A DNA stretch of 20,747 nucleotides from JAAYDK01 sp964543935. GTDB lineage: Bacteria > Spirochaetota > Spirochaetia > Sphaerochaetales > Sphaerochaetaceae. Below, one piece after another: positions 14,492-20,747 of the stretch; positions within the stretch are counted from its first letter, which is position 1, and each line of letters begins with the position of its first letter. The position numbers were made by a program, and so were the translations under genes. The stretch spans positions 1 through 20,747 of the forward strand of contig CAZJAK010000043.1 of NCBI GenBank assembly GCA_964543935.1, given 5' to 3'. The notes below the pieces were generated by a model. The model did no database searches and was not told where the DNA came from. It saw only the letters and a list, made by a program, of their open reading frames with translations.

Positions 14492-16408
14492 ATGGCTAGA
14501 ATAATCGGGATAGACTTAGGGACGACGAACTCGTGCGTCTCTGTCATGGAGCATGGCGAACCGTTCGTCATTCCAAACTCCGAAGGACAGAGGACGACTC
14601 CGTCCATCGTTGGCTTCACCGCCAAGGGCGAGCGCCTGGTCGGGCAACCGGCCAAAAACCAAATCATAACCAACGCTGAGAACACCGTGTATTCGATCAA
14701 ACGGTTCATGGGCCGGCGTTTCACCGAGGTCCCCGCCGAGACGGCGCGGGTCTCGTATAAAGTCATCTCCGGACCGGCTGACGAAGTGCGTGTCTCAATC
14801 CGCGGCAAGGAATACACCCCCCAGGAAATTTCGGCAGCCATCTTGCAGAAAATGAAGAAGACGGCCGAGGATTATTTGGGTGAGGAGGTTGTCGAGGCGG
14901 TCATCACAGTACCCGCGTACTTCAACGATTCCCAGCGCCAAGCCACCAAGGATGCCGGTAAGATCGCTGGCTTGGAAGTAAAGCGCATCGTGAACGAACC
15001 CACGGCCGCCGCGTTGGCATACGGGTTCGGCAAGGATACCAGCAAGGAAGAGAAGATCGCCGTGTACGACTTGGGCGGCGGCACCTTCGATATCTCCATC
15101 CTCGAGCTCGGTGATGGTGTGTTCGAAGTCAAATCGACCAACGGGGACACCCACTTGGGCGGCGACGATTTCGACCAGCGTGTCATCGAATGGATGGTCG
15201 ACGGCTTCAGGCAAGAGACCGGAATCGATTTGTCCAAGGACAAGATGGCCTTGCAGCGCCTCAAAGAGGCGGCCGAGAAAGCCAAGATCGAGCTGTCCAG
15301 CACCAAGGATACCTCGATCAACCTGCCGTACATCACCGCCGACGCCTCCGGTCCCAAGCATTTGCAGATGAACCTGTCGCGGGCCCGTTTTGAGCAGATG
15401 GTCGCCGATTTGATCGAGCGCAGCCGCAAGCCCTGCTTGAACGCCCTCAAGGATGCCGGGCTGTCGCCCAAGGACATCGACGAGGTCATTCTGGTCGGTG
15501 GAAGCACCCGTATCCCGGCCGTACAAGCCATCGTCAAGGAAATTTTCCAGAAGGAGCCCCACAAGGGGGTCAACCCGGACGAGGTCGTGGCCATGGGAGC
15601 TTCCATCCAAGGCGGCATTCTCGGTGGAGACGTCAAGGACGTGCTCTTGCTCGATGTGACTCCGCTTTCGTTGGGGATCGAGACGTTGGGCGGTATTTCG
15701 ACCAAGCTCATCGAACGCAACACCACCATCCCCACCCGCAAGAGCCAGATTTTCTCAACGGCAGCCGACGGGCAGACGGCAGTGTCCATCCACGTTCTGC
15801 AAGGTGAACGCGAGATGGCCAGCCAGAACCGGACCCTCGGCAAGTTCGACTTGGTGGGTATCCCGGCAGCTCCGCGGGGCGTACCGCAGATCGAGGTCAC
15901 CTTCGACATCGATGCCAACGGTATCGTCCATGTCAGCGCCAAGGACTTGGGGACCGGCAAGGAGCAGAAGATCCGCATCGAATCCTCTTCGGGCCTCTCA
16001 GACAAGGATATTGACAAGATGGTCAAGGAAGCCGAGTTGCACGCCGAGGAAGACAAGCGCGAGCGTGAGCGGATCGAGGTGCGCAATGAAGCCGACAGCA
16101 TGATCTATTCGACCGAAAAGTCGTTGAAGGAGTACGGGGACAAGATCTCGGCCGGCGACAAGGCCAAGATTGAGAGCGCCATGGCCGACCTCAAGAACGT
16201 CATGACCAACGGTGAACCGGCTGCCATCAAGGCAAAGGTCGAGGCTCTCCAACAAGCGGCTTACAAGCTCGCCGAGGAAGTCTATAAATCGACGGCATCG
16301 CAACAGCAGTCGGCCGGAGCGGACGGGGCGAAACAGCCGGGTAACGCGGGAACCGGTGCGAAGAAGGATGACGGAGTCGAGGACGCCGACTACGAAGTGG
16401 TCGACTGA
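14492..16408 (+). CDS. dnaK: Molecular chaperone DnaK (Hsp70)
   Basis: DnaK binds unfolded peptide segments in an ATP-driven cycle with DnaJ and GrpE. The 638-residue protein has the ATPase domain (about 1-385) with IIGIDLGTTNSCVSV at 4-18, VPAYFNDSQRQATKDAG at about 141-157, and DLGGGTFDISIL at about 193-204. The conserved linker and start of the peptide-binding domain read VLLLDVTPLSLGIETLGG. A helical lid and a Gln/Gly/Ala-rich disordered tail end in EDADYEVVD. Length matches the family. AAGGAG precedes the ATG. The 97-nt gap after grpE shows no clear terminator; TATACA at about 14454 might be part of a weak internal promoter, but no good -35 is present. Confidence 0.98.
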   Translation: MARIIGIDLGTTNSCVSVMEHGEPFVIPNSEGQRTTPSIVGFTAKGERLVGQPAKNQIITNAENTVYSIKRFMGRRFTEVPAETARVSYKVISGPADEVRVSIRGKEYTPQEISAAILQKMKKTAEDYLGEEVVEAVITVPAYFNDSQRQATKDAGKIAGLEVKRIVNEPTAAALAYGFGKDTSKEEKIAVYDLGGGTFDISILELGDGVFEVKSTNGDTHLGGDDFDQRVIEWMVDGFRQETGIDLSKDKMALQRLKEAAEKAKIELSSTKDTSINLPYITADASGPKHLQMNLSRARFEQMVADLIERSRKPCLNALKDAGLSPKDIDEVILVGGSTRIPAVQAIVKEIFQKEPHKGVNPDEVVAMGASIQGGILGGDVKDVLLLDVTPLSLGIETLGGISTKLIERNTTIPTRKSQIFSTAADGQTAVSIHVLQGEREMASQNRTLGKFDLVGIPAAPRGVPQIEVTFDIDANGIVHVSAKDLGTGKEQKIRIESSSGLSDKDIDKMVKEAELHAEEDKRERERIEVRNEADSMIYSTEKSLKEYGDKISAGDKAKIESAMADLKNVMTNGEPAAIKAKVEALQQAAYKLAEEVYKSTASQQQSAGADGAKQPGNAGTGAKKDDGVEDADYEVVD

Positions 16409-16437
16409 TCTCTGTCGTCCGAAGGAAGAACCGTACC

Positions 16438-17562
16438 GTGGCGAAACGGGATTATTACGAAGTCTTGGGGGTCCCGAAAGGGGCCTCCATAGACGAAATC
16501 AAGAAAGCATACCGCAAGTTGGCCGTCGCCAACCACCCGGATAAAAATCCGGGCGACAAAGCTGCCGAGGACCGTTTCAAAGAGGCCAGCGAAGCCTACG
16601 AGGTACTCAGCGACGAACAAAAACGCCAAGCCTACGATCAATTCGGCTTTGCCGGTGTCGATGCGAATGGTTCACAAAACTATTCCAACGTATACCGCGA
16701 TTTCGGCGATTTGTTTGGAGGAGGGGGCTTCTCCGACATCTTCGAATCGTTCTTCGGGGGTGGCATGCGCTCGGGCCGCAGTGGCGGACAACGGGGTCCG
16801 GCTGTTGGCTCTAGCCTCCGTTACGATGTCGAGATCGACTTCAAAGAGGCCGTTTTCGGCACAAAAGTCGATGTCTCCTACACTCATCAGATCCATTGCT
16901 CCACATGTGACGGCTCGGGCGTGAAAGGCGGCTCGGGCCGCAAGGTGTGCCCGACCTGCAGCGGTGCCGGTCAAGTTCGGCGCAATTCGGGTTTCTTCTC
17001 GATTGCTTCCACCTGTCCGACCTGCAACGGGGAAGGTTATGTGGTGGAGAATCCGTGTCCAGAATGCCACGGTACCGGTTTGAAGCGCAAGCAACAAAAA
17101 TTGAAGGTGACCATTCCGGCCGGGGTCGACACGGGCAACCGCATCTCTTTGTCCGGCCAAGGTGATGCCGGCCCCAATGGCGGTCCGGCTGGGGATTTGT
17201 ATGTTTATGTGAACGTGCGCCCCCATCCCCATTTCGAACGTTCAGGCAACGATTTGTATTGTCAGATTCCCATCTCGATCACCCAAGCGGCTTTGGGGGC
17301 CGAGATCGAGGTCATGACCATCGATGACGTGAAGGTCAAGGTGGCCATCCCCCCTGGAACGCAAAACGGCAAGGTTTTGCGGCTGCGCAACAAAGGTGTG
17401 CCCGCTTTGAAAGGATCGTTCGACCAACGCGGGGATCAATACATCAAGTTGGCCATCCAGGTGCCCAAGAAGCTCAACCGTGAAGCCAAGGCGCTTCTAC
17501 AACAACTGGCGGCTGTGCTGGGCGAAGAGAGCGCACCCGAACCGATACCGTTCAGCGAATAG
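16438..17562 (+). CDS. dnaJ: Chaperone protein DnaJ (Hsp40)
   Basis: DnaJ delivers substrates to DnaK and triggers its ATPase. The 374-residue type I protein has a J domain (about 4-69) with the essential His33-Pro34-Asp35, a Gly/Phe-rich linker (about 70-118), four zinc-binding CxxCxGxG repeats (CSTCDGSG 154-161, CPTCSGAG 171-178, CPTCNGEG 193-200, CPECHGTG 207-214), and a C-terminal peptide-binding domain. The start is GTG at 16438, with GAAGGAAG about 10 nt upstream, 29 nt after dnaK. The stop is 8 nt before rlmB, so the operon appears to continue. Confidence 0.97.
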   Translation: MAKRDYYEVLGVPKGASIDEIKKAYRKLAVANHPDKNPGDKAAEDRFKEASEAYEVLSDEQKRQAYDQFGFAGVDANGSQNYSNVYRDFGDLFGGGGFSDIFESFFGGGMRSGRSGGQRGPAVGSSLRYDVEIDFKEAVFGTKVDVSYTHQIHCSTCDGSGVKGGSGRKVCPTCSGAGQVRRNSGFFSIASTCPTCNGEGYVVENPCPECHGTGLKRKQQKLKVTIPAGVDTGNRISLSGQGDAGPNGGPAGDLYVYVNVRPHPHFERSGNDLYCQIPISITQAALGAEIEVMTIDDVKVKVAIPPGTQNGKVLRLRNKGVPALKGSFDQRGDQYIKLAIQVPKKLNREAKALLQQLAAVLGEESAPEPIPFSE

Positions 17563-17570
17563 GAGATTCC

Positions 17571-18332
17571 ATGGCGAACCGGATAACGGGCTACCATGCC
17601 ATCGAGGAGGCCCTCAAACAAGCACCGGCTGGTTCGGTGCTGTTTTTGTGCCGTAACAGTGAGAGACGCAACGAACGACTGGAAAGTCTGGCCAAGGCGG
17701 CGGGCGGGAAAGTCGTCGTGCGCAAGATTGCCAAGGTGGAGCTGGACCGCATGGTCCCCGATGTCGACCATCGCGGGGCGATGTTGGAAATCCAAGAAAC
17801 CTCCCGAGAGCGGCGCATGGCGGTGAAAGCAGTGACGGTCAAGGATTTTGCCAAAGGATTGCAAGAGGGGCAGGGGGCGGTGGTCCTCATGCTCGACGGC
17901 ATCACCGATGTGCAGAATCTCGGGGCGATCATGCGCAGCGCCGACCAGTTCTCCGTCGACTTGGTGGTCGTGCCCGAACGGCGCAGCGCCCAAGCCGATG
18001 CCACCGTAGCCCGCATATCCTCGGGTGCGTCGCAGTATGTGCCGACAGCCACGGTGGTGAACTTGGTGCGCGAGATCGAGATTCTCAAAGAGCATGGTTT
18101 TTGGGTGTATGGCGCCGACATGGCCGGAGAGGCCTTGCCGTCGGTGGTGTTCCCCAAGCGGACTGTCATCGTGATGGGTTCGGAAGGTGATGGTCTGAGC
18201 CAGTTGGTGGCAAAATCCTGCGACCACATCGTCTCCATTCCCACCAACGGCCACATCGACTCGCTCAATGTCTCGGTCGCAGCCGGCATCCTGCTCTATG
18301 AAGCACGCCGCCAGCAGCTTGTACGTACATAA
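17571..18332 (+). CDS. rlmB: 23S rRNA 2'-O-methyltransferase, TrmH/SpoU family (RlmB type)
   Basis: RlmB 2'-O-methylates a 23S rRNA guanosine (G2251 in E. coli) at the peptidyl-transferase centre. The 253-residue protein has an N-terminal L30e-like substrate-binding domain (MANRITGYHAIEEALKQ onward, to about 75) and a knotted SPOUT domain with motif 1 DGITDVQNLGAIMRSA at 109-124, motif 2 MGSEGDGLS at 202-210 and motif 3 HIDSLNVSVA at 228-237. Length and the N-terminal signature favour RlmB over TrmH, though other SpoU-family targets cannot be excluded. It sits 8 nt after dnaJ, with AGGAGA as ribosome-binding site overlapping the dnaJ end, so it is probably cotranscribed with the chaperones. 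Confidence 0.88.
   Translation: MANRITGYHAIEEALKQAPAGSVLFLCRNSERRNERLESLAKAAGGKVVVRKIAKVELDRMVPDVDHRGAMLEIQETSRERRMAVKAVTVKDFAKGLQEGQGAVVLMLDGITDVQNLGAIMRSADQFSVDLVVVPERRSAQADATVARISSGASQYVPTATVVNLVREIEILKEHGFWVYGADMAGEALPSVVFPKRTVIVMGSEGDGLSQLVAKSCDHIVSIPTNGHIDSLNVSVAAGILLYEARRQQLVRT
18320..18329. promoter_or_regulatory. Perfect palindrome ahead of the GntR gene
   Basis: TGTACGTACA is a perfect 10-bp palindrome just before the rlmB stop codon and 52 nt before the gntR start. Its TGTA/TACA halves are the same tetramers found in the operator downstream of gntR, but with two bases between them rather than none. It may be an autoregulatory site; it is also part of the rlmB coding sequence, so chance is possible. 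Confidence 0.3.
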
Positions 18333-18381
18333 GTAACCTCAGATATTGCATTGCACAGGTGAATGGGAGTAATTTACAAGC

Positions 18382-19062
18382 ATGCAGGCACGTACTGGAA
18401 AGGTATTGCTCACCATCAAGGAACAGGTCTACCAGGTCATTAAAGAGAGCATTCTCAACGAACAGCTCAAACCGGGTGACCGTATCCAGGAAGTACAGAT
18501 TGCAAAAGACCTCAATGTAAGCCGTTCGCCCGTGCGCAGTGCGATCAACGAACTCATCGGGGAAGGATTGCTCGAAAGCATTCCCAACAAGTCGGTCAAG
18601 GTCCGCCGTCTTTCCGAGAAAGAGATTTTAGATACCTATGAGTTTCGCGTCATGCTCGAGCGTTATGCCATCGAGAAGGTCGTGGCCAGGTTGAATCCCG
18701 AGATCGACCGTACCCTAGCCGAATTCTCGCGTCAGTTCATGGAATGTTGTACCTATGACCAACTGTTGCGTTATGTGGAGGTGGACACCAAGTTCCACAC
18801 ATTCCTCGTCGAAGCAGCGGGGAACGACATGGTGTTCGAAACCCTCCACCGCATCAGTGTGCTCGTTACGCCGTTCAGGGTGATTTCGTTGAAAAGCAAG
18901 GAGCGTTTCCAAGCTTCTATCGACGAGCACACCGGCATCATCGACGCCATTCGGGCCAAAGACGCCCATCTTGCCGTCCAACGCTGCGAAAGCCACCTGA
19001 CATTGGCGAAAAATGAGATTGTGGCGTATCTTCGCAACAACTCCCCTGCCATCGAAGAATAA
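18382..19062 (+). CDS. GntR family regulator with FCD domain
   Basis: This 226-residue protein is a FadR-subfamily GntR regulator. The winged helix-turn-helix covers about 11-76, with recognition segment NVSRSPVRSAINELIGEG at 45-62. The all-helical FCD ligand-binding domain covers about 80-220 and contains the residues typical of metal-binding FCD domains: Asp135 and His139 (VDTKFH), His183 (DEHTGI) and His205 (CESHL). Such proteins usually bind hydroxyacids or sugar acids and control the adjacent catabolic genes. The ATG at 18382 has GGGAG about 12 nt upstream, rather far, and a TTG nine codons in is an alternative start. It lies 49 nt after rlmB, is followed by a terminator, and probably controls the larA-type gene next to it. 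Confidence 0.9.
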   Translation: MQARTGKVLLTIKEQVYQVIKESILNEQLKPGDRIQEVQIAKDLNVSRSPVRSAINELIGEGLLESIPNKSVKVRRLSEKEILDTYEFRVMLERYAIEKVVARLNPEIDRTLAEFSRQFMECCTYDQLLRYVEVDTKFHTFLVEAAGNDMVFETLHRISVLVTPFRVISLKSKERFQASIDEHTGIIDAIRAKDAHLAVQRCESHLTLAKNEIVAYLRNNSPAIEE

Positions 19063-19089
19063 GGGATCATCACCTCTTGTTTTGAATTG

Positions 19090-19112
19090 CTGACTGGGAT
19101 AGTCAGTTTTTT
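19090..19112 (+). terminator. Intrinsic terminator after the GntR gene
   Basis: CTGACT (19090-19095) and AGTCAG (19101-19106) form a perfect 6-bp stem with loop GGGAT, followed directly by six T residues. It lies 27 nt after the gntR stop and separates gntR from the larA-type transcript. Confidence 0.85.
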
Positions 19113-19135
19113 CATCATGTCCAGCAATTTTTGGG

Positions 19136-19163
19136 TTGACAGGAGTGCAAAGCAGTGGATAAT
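19136..19163 (+). promoter_or_regulatory. Strong sigma70-type promoter for the larA-type operon
   Basis: TTGACA (19136-19141, perfect) and GATAAT (19158-19163, five of six) are separated by 16 bp. Transcription would start near 19170, leaving a leader of about 26 nt with GGAG at 19186-19189. The -10 box lies inside the left arm of the palindromic operator, so a bound repressor would block the promoter. Confidence 0.8.
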
Positions 19164-19185
19164 GTACAATGTATACATTATCCAC
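19155..19185. promoter_or_regulatory. Palindromic operator over the larA-type promoter
   Basis: GTGGATAATGTA (19155-19166) and TACATTATCCAC (19174-19185) are perfect 12-bp inverted arms around 7 nt. Inside lies a second perfect palindrome, AATGTATACATT (19168-19179), centred 3.5 bp further right. The site therefore holds three half-sites: AATGTA, AATGTA and TACATT. The inner core GTATAC resembles operators known for FCD-type GntR regulators such as UxuR/ExuR-like proteins. The natural candidate to bind here is the GntR protein encoded next door, acting as a repressor relieved by a sugar-acid or hydroxyacid ligand. Confidence 0.75.
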
Positions 19186-19195
19186 GGAGTACCAC

Positions 19196-20488
19196 GTGCA
19201 CAAGACCATCGAACTGCCCTATGATAACGGATTTGTATCGCTAAGCTTGCCCGACCACGCGTTGAAGGCTGTCATCAGACCGGCGTTTACTGCTGCCGAC
19301 GAAGCCGTGCTAGAAAACGGACGGTCGCTCGTCGTACAAGCCCTTGCACACCCGATCGGGACAGCGCGGTTGCGTGAACTTTCCAGACATACCAAGACCG
19401 TGACCGTCATCACCAGCGACCATACCCGATCGTTGCCAAGTGCCATCACCCTTCCGTTGTTGCTTGATGAAATCAGGCAAGGTAATCCCCAGGCTGACAT
19501 CACCATCGTGGTAGCCACCGGTTTACACCGCGGTATGACCCATGACGAGATGGTTGCAAAATTTGGGGCAACGCTAGTCGCCTCCGAGCGAATAGTGAAC
19601 CACGATCCATTGGACCAAGCCAACTTGGTCGATCTGGGAACACTGCCTTCGGGGAGCAAATGCGAGATCAACCGCATCGCGGTCGAATCCGATCTACTGG
19701 TTGCGGAAGGATTCATCGAACCCCACTTCTTTGCCGGATTTTCTGGAGGACGCAAGAGCGTTCTTCCGGGAATCGCCAGCATGGATTGCGTCAACATCAA
19801 CCATAGTGCACAAGCTATCCAAGATCCCCGTTCGACCACCGGTGTGCTTGATGGCAATCCCATTCATGAGGACATGATCGTCGCTGCCCGCAAGGCCAAA
19901 TTGGCGTTCATCCTCAATGTGCTGGTCGATGAAAAGAAACAGATCCATAAAGCGTTTGCCGGTGATGTCGATGCCGCCCACCGCGCAGGTTGCGCGGCGT
20001 TGATGGAATCCAATGGTGTCGATCCGGTTGAGGCCGATGTGGTGTTCACCACCAACGGCGGCTATCCGCTGGATCAGAACCTGTATCAATGCCCGAAAGG
20101 TCTTGCTTCGGCATTGGCCTGTGTCAAAGAGGGCAGCGTGGTGGTGTTGGTAGCGGCCTGCCGCGACGGGCTTGGTGGGGAGAATTTCGGCCGGATGATG
20201 TTGGAAGGGGATGCTGCAAGCCGGATGGAGATTCTGCTTGCCCAAAAGCCTGAAGAGACGATTTCGGAACAGTGGTGTGTCCAACGTTTCTCCCAAGCGA
20301 TGTTGAAACATACAATTATTTTGGTCTCTGGCTTACCGGTTGAAACCGTGACCAACATGGGTTTCATAGCAGCTTCTTCGCCGCAAGAGGCTTGGGAACA
20401 AGCAAAAAAATTGGTGGGAGACCACGCGACGGCGACAGTCATCCCCGACGGGGTGGCCGTGATACCGAGGAGAAAGAAGAATGGTTAA
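19196..20488 (+). CDS. larA: LarA-family nickel-pincer-dependent hydroxyacid racemase/epimerase
   Basis: LarA enzymes racemise or epimerise 2-hydroxyacids by hydride transfer, using a nickel-pincer nucleotide (NPN) cofactor. The 430-residue protein starts at GTG 19196 (MHKTIELPYDNG), 6 nt after GGAG; an ATG at 19169 lies in the operator and upstream of the predicted transcript start. All key residues I can map are present, shifted by three from those I recall for Lactobacillus plantarum LarA: Asp75 and Arg78 (SDHTRS), His111 (GLHRGM), His177 and cofactor-linked Lys187 (EPHFFAGFSGGRKS), nickel ligand His203 (NINHSA), Tyr297, Gln298 and Lys301 (LYQCPK). The substrate need not be lactate: the next gene is a UxaA-type dehydratase subunit, so a sugar-acid epimerase is plausible. 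The cofactor genes larB, larC and larE are not in this window. Confidence 0.88.
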   Translation: MHKTIELPYDNGFVSLSLPDHALKAVIRPAFTAADEAVLENGRSLVVQALAHPIGTARLRELSRHTKTVTVITSDHTRSLPSAITLPLLLDEIRQGNPQADITIVVATGLHRGMTHDEMVAKFGATLVASERIVNHDPLDQANLVDLGTLPSGSKCEINRIAVESDLLVAEGFIEPHFFAGFSGGRKSVLPGIASMDCVNINHSAQAIQDPRSTTGVLDGNPIHEDMIVAARKAKLAFILNVLVDEKKQIHKAFAGDVDAAHRAGCAALMESNGVDPVEADVVFTTNGGYPLDQNLYQCPKGLASALACVKEGSVVVLVAACRDGLGGENFGRMMLEGDAASRMEILLAQKPEETISEQWCVQRFSQAMLKHTIILVSGLPVETVTNMGFIAASSPQEAWEQAKKLVGDHATATVIPDGVAVIPRRKKNG

Positions 20489-20747
20489 GGCAATCAAACT
20501 GCATGACGACGATAATGTCGCCTCCGTGTTCGACACGGTGCAAGCAGGTTCGACCGTGTTGGTCTTCGACAAGCACGGTGTGTCATTTGAAGTGAATGTG
20601 CGCCAAGACATCCCCTATGGCCACAAGTTTGCCATCGCGACGATAGCGAGCGGTGCTCAAGTCACCAAGTACGGGGAAGAAATCGGCATGGCTTCTCAAC
20701 CGATTGCGGTTGGCGACTATGTGCATGTGCACAACGTCGAAAGCATC
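20481..20747 (+). CDS. UxaA-type (altronate dehydratase-like) SAF-domain subunit, truncated by window end
   Basis: The window ends 89 codons into this gene. The protein begins MVKAIKLHDDDNVASVFDTV and has the SAF-domain pattern of the small subunit, or N-terminal domain, of UxaA-family sugar-acid dehydratases: IPYGHKFAIATIASGAQV at about 49-66, KYGEEIGMASQPI at about 68-80 and GDYVHVHNVES at about 82-92 by family alignment (last visible residues). In split forms this subunit is about 95-100 residues and is followed by a large catalytic subunit, expected just outside the window. Its ATG at 20481 overlaps the larA-type stop by 8 nt and GAGGAGA lies about 10 nt upstream, so the two are translationally coupled. 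Which sugar acid is dehydrated cannot be read from the SAF domain. Confidence 0.85.
   Translation, partial: MVKAIKLHDDDNVASVFDTVQAGSTVLVFDKHGVSFEVNVRQDIPYGHKFAIATIASGAQVTKYGEEIGMASQPIAVGDYVHVHNVESI

Noticed and set aside
12892..14841. 649-codon minus-strand open frame across pyrG, grpE and dnaK
   Set aside because: It is antisense to conserved genes and spans an intergenic promoter region; no domain is recognisable.
14872..16101. 409-codon minus-strand open frame opposite dnaK
   Set aside because: Ser/Arg/Pro-rich shadow translation, fully opposite dnaK.
19169..19195. ATG start nine codons upstream for the larA-type gene
   Set aside because: It lies inside the operator, at or before the predicted transcription start, with no ribosome-binding site; GTG 19196 has GGAG at ideal spacing.
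1..20747. CRISPR arrays, insertion sequences, prophage genes, tRNA or rRNA genes
   Set aside because: I looked for regularly spaced repeats, transposase motifs, terminal repeats and tRNA-like folds on both strands and saw none, within the limits of reading by eye.

Overview
The window is about 20.7 kb of dense bacterial chromosome with a GC content in the mid-to-high fifties (estimated by eye). It is mostly housekeeping, with an accessory sugar-acid/hydroxyacid locus entering at the right end. The gene content and the spirochete-type membrane coiled-coil protein suggest a spirochete, perhaps Sphaerochaeta-like. That placement is inference from gene style and order; no marker tree could be run. 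I see no insertion sequences, phage genes, CRISPR arrays, tRNAs or rRNAs, and no gene-free stretch longer than about 200 bases.

Layout. (1) 1-2730: the end of the alpha ribosomal operon, rpsM (3' end), rpsK, rpsD, rpoA and rplQ, closed by a strong intrinsic terminator. (2) 2769-5986: a clear sigma70-type promoter carrying a 7-bp inverted repeat, then rny (RNase Y), a YmdB-type metallophosphoesterase and tlyA (rRNA 2'-O-methyltransferase). (3) 5955-6500, minus strand: a membrane-anchored GerMN-domain protein whose 3' end overlaps tlyA. (4) 6559-11786: ptsI (PTS Enzyme I), der, a HAD hydrolase and an N-terminally anchored coiled-coil protein with a very acidic tail. These four overlap one another by 32, 4 and 4 nt, so they look like one translationally coupled operon. 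The ptsI and GerMN genes diverge from a compact region where the two -35 boxes form the arms of one palindrome and both predicted transcripts start at or almost at the start codon. (5) 11989-13599: pyrG (CTP synthase) behind a 202-bp leader region with a possible Shine-Dalgarno-masking hairpin. (6) 13783-18332: grpE, dnaK, dnaJ and rlmB, with a sigma70-like promoter, no visible CIRCE element and no hrcA. (7) 18382-20747: a GntR/FCD regulator, a terminator, a strong promoter overlapped by a striking palindromic operator, a LarA-family nickel-pincer racemase/epimerase with every catalytic residue I could check, and the start of a UxaA-type SAF-domain dehydratase subunit cut by the window edge.

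The most interesting part is the right end. The FCD-type GntR regulator, the AATGTATACATT operator, the LarA-family enzyme and the UxaA-type subunit together suggest a regulated catabolic module. In it a nickel-dependent C2 epimerase would feed a sugar-acid dehydratase; the substrate is unknown. The next most interesting points are the near-leaderless divergent promoter pair and the placement of Enzyme I at the head of a GTPase/HAD/coiled-coil operon.
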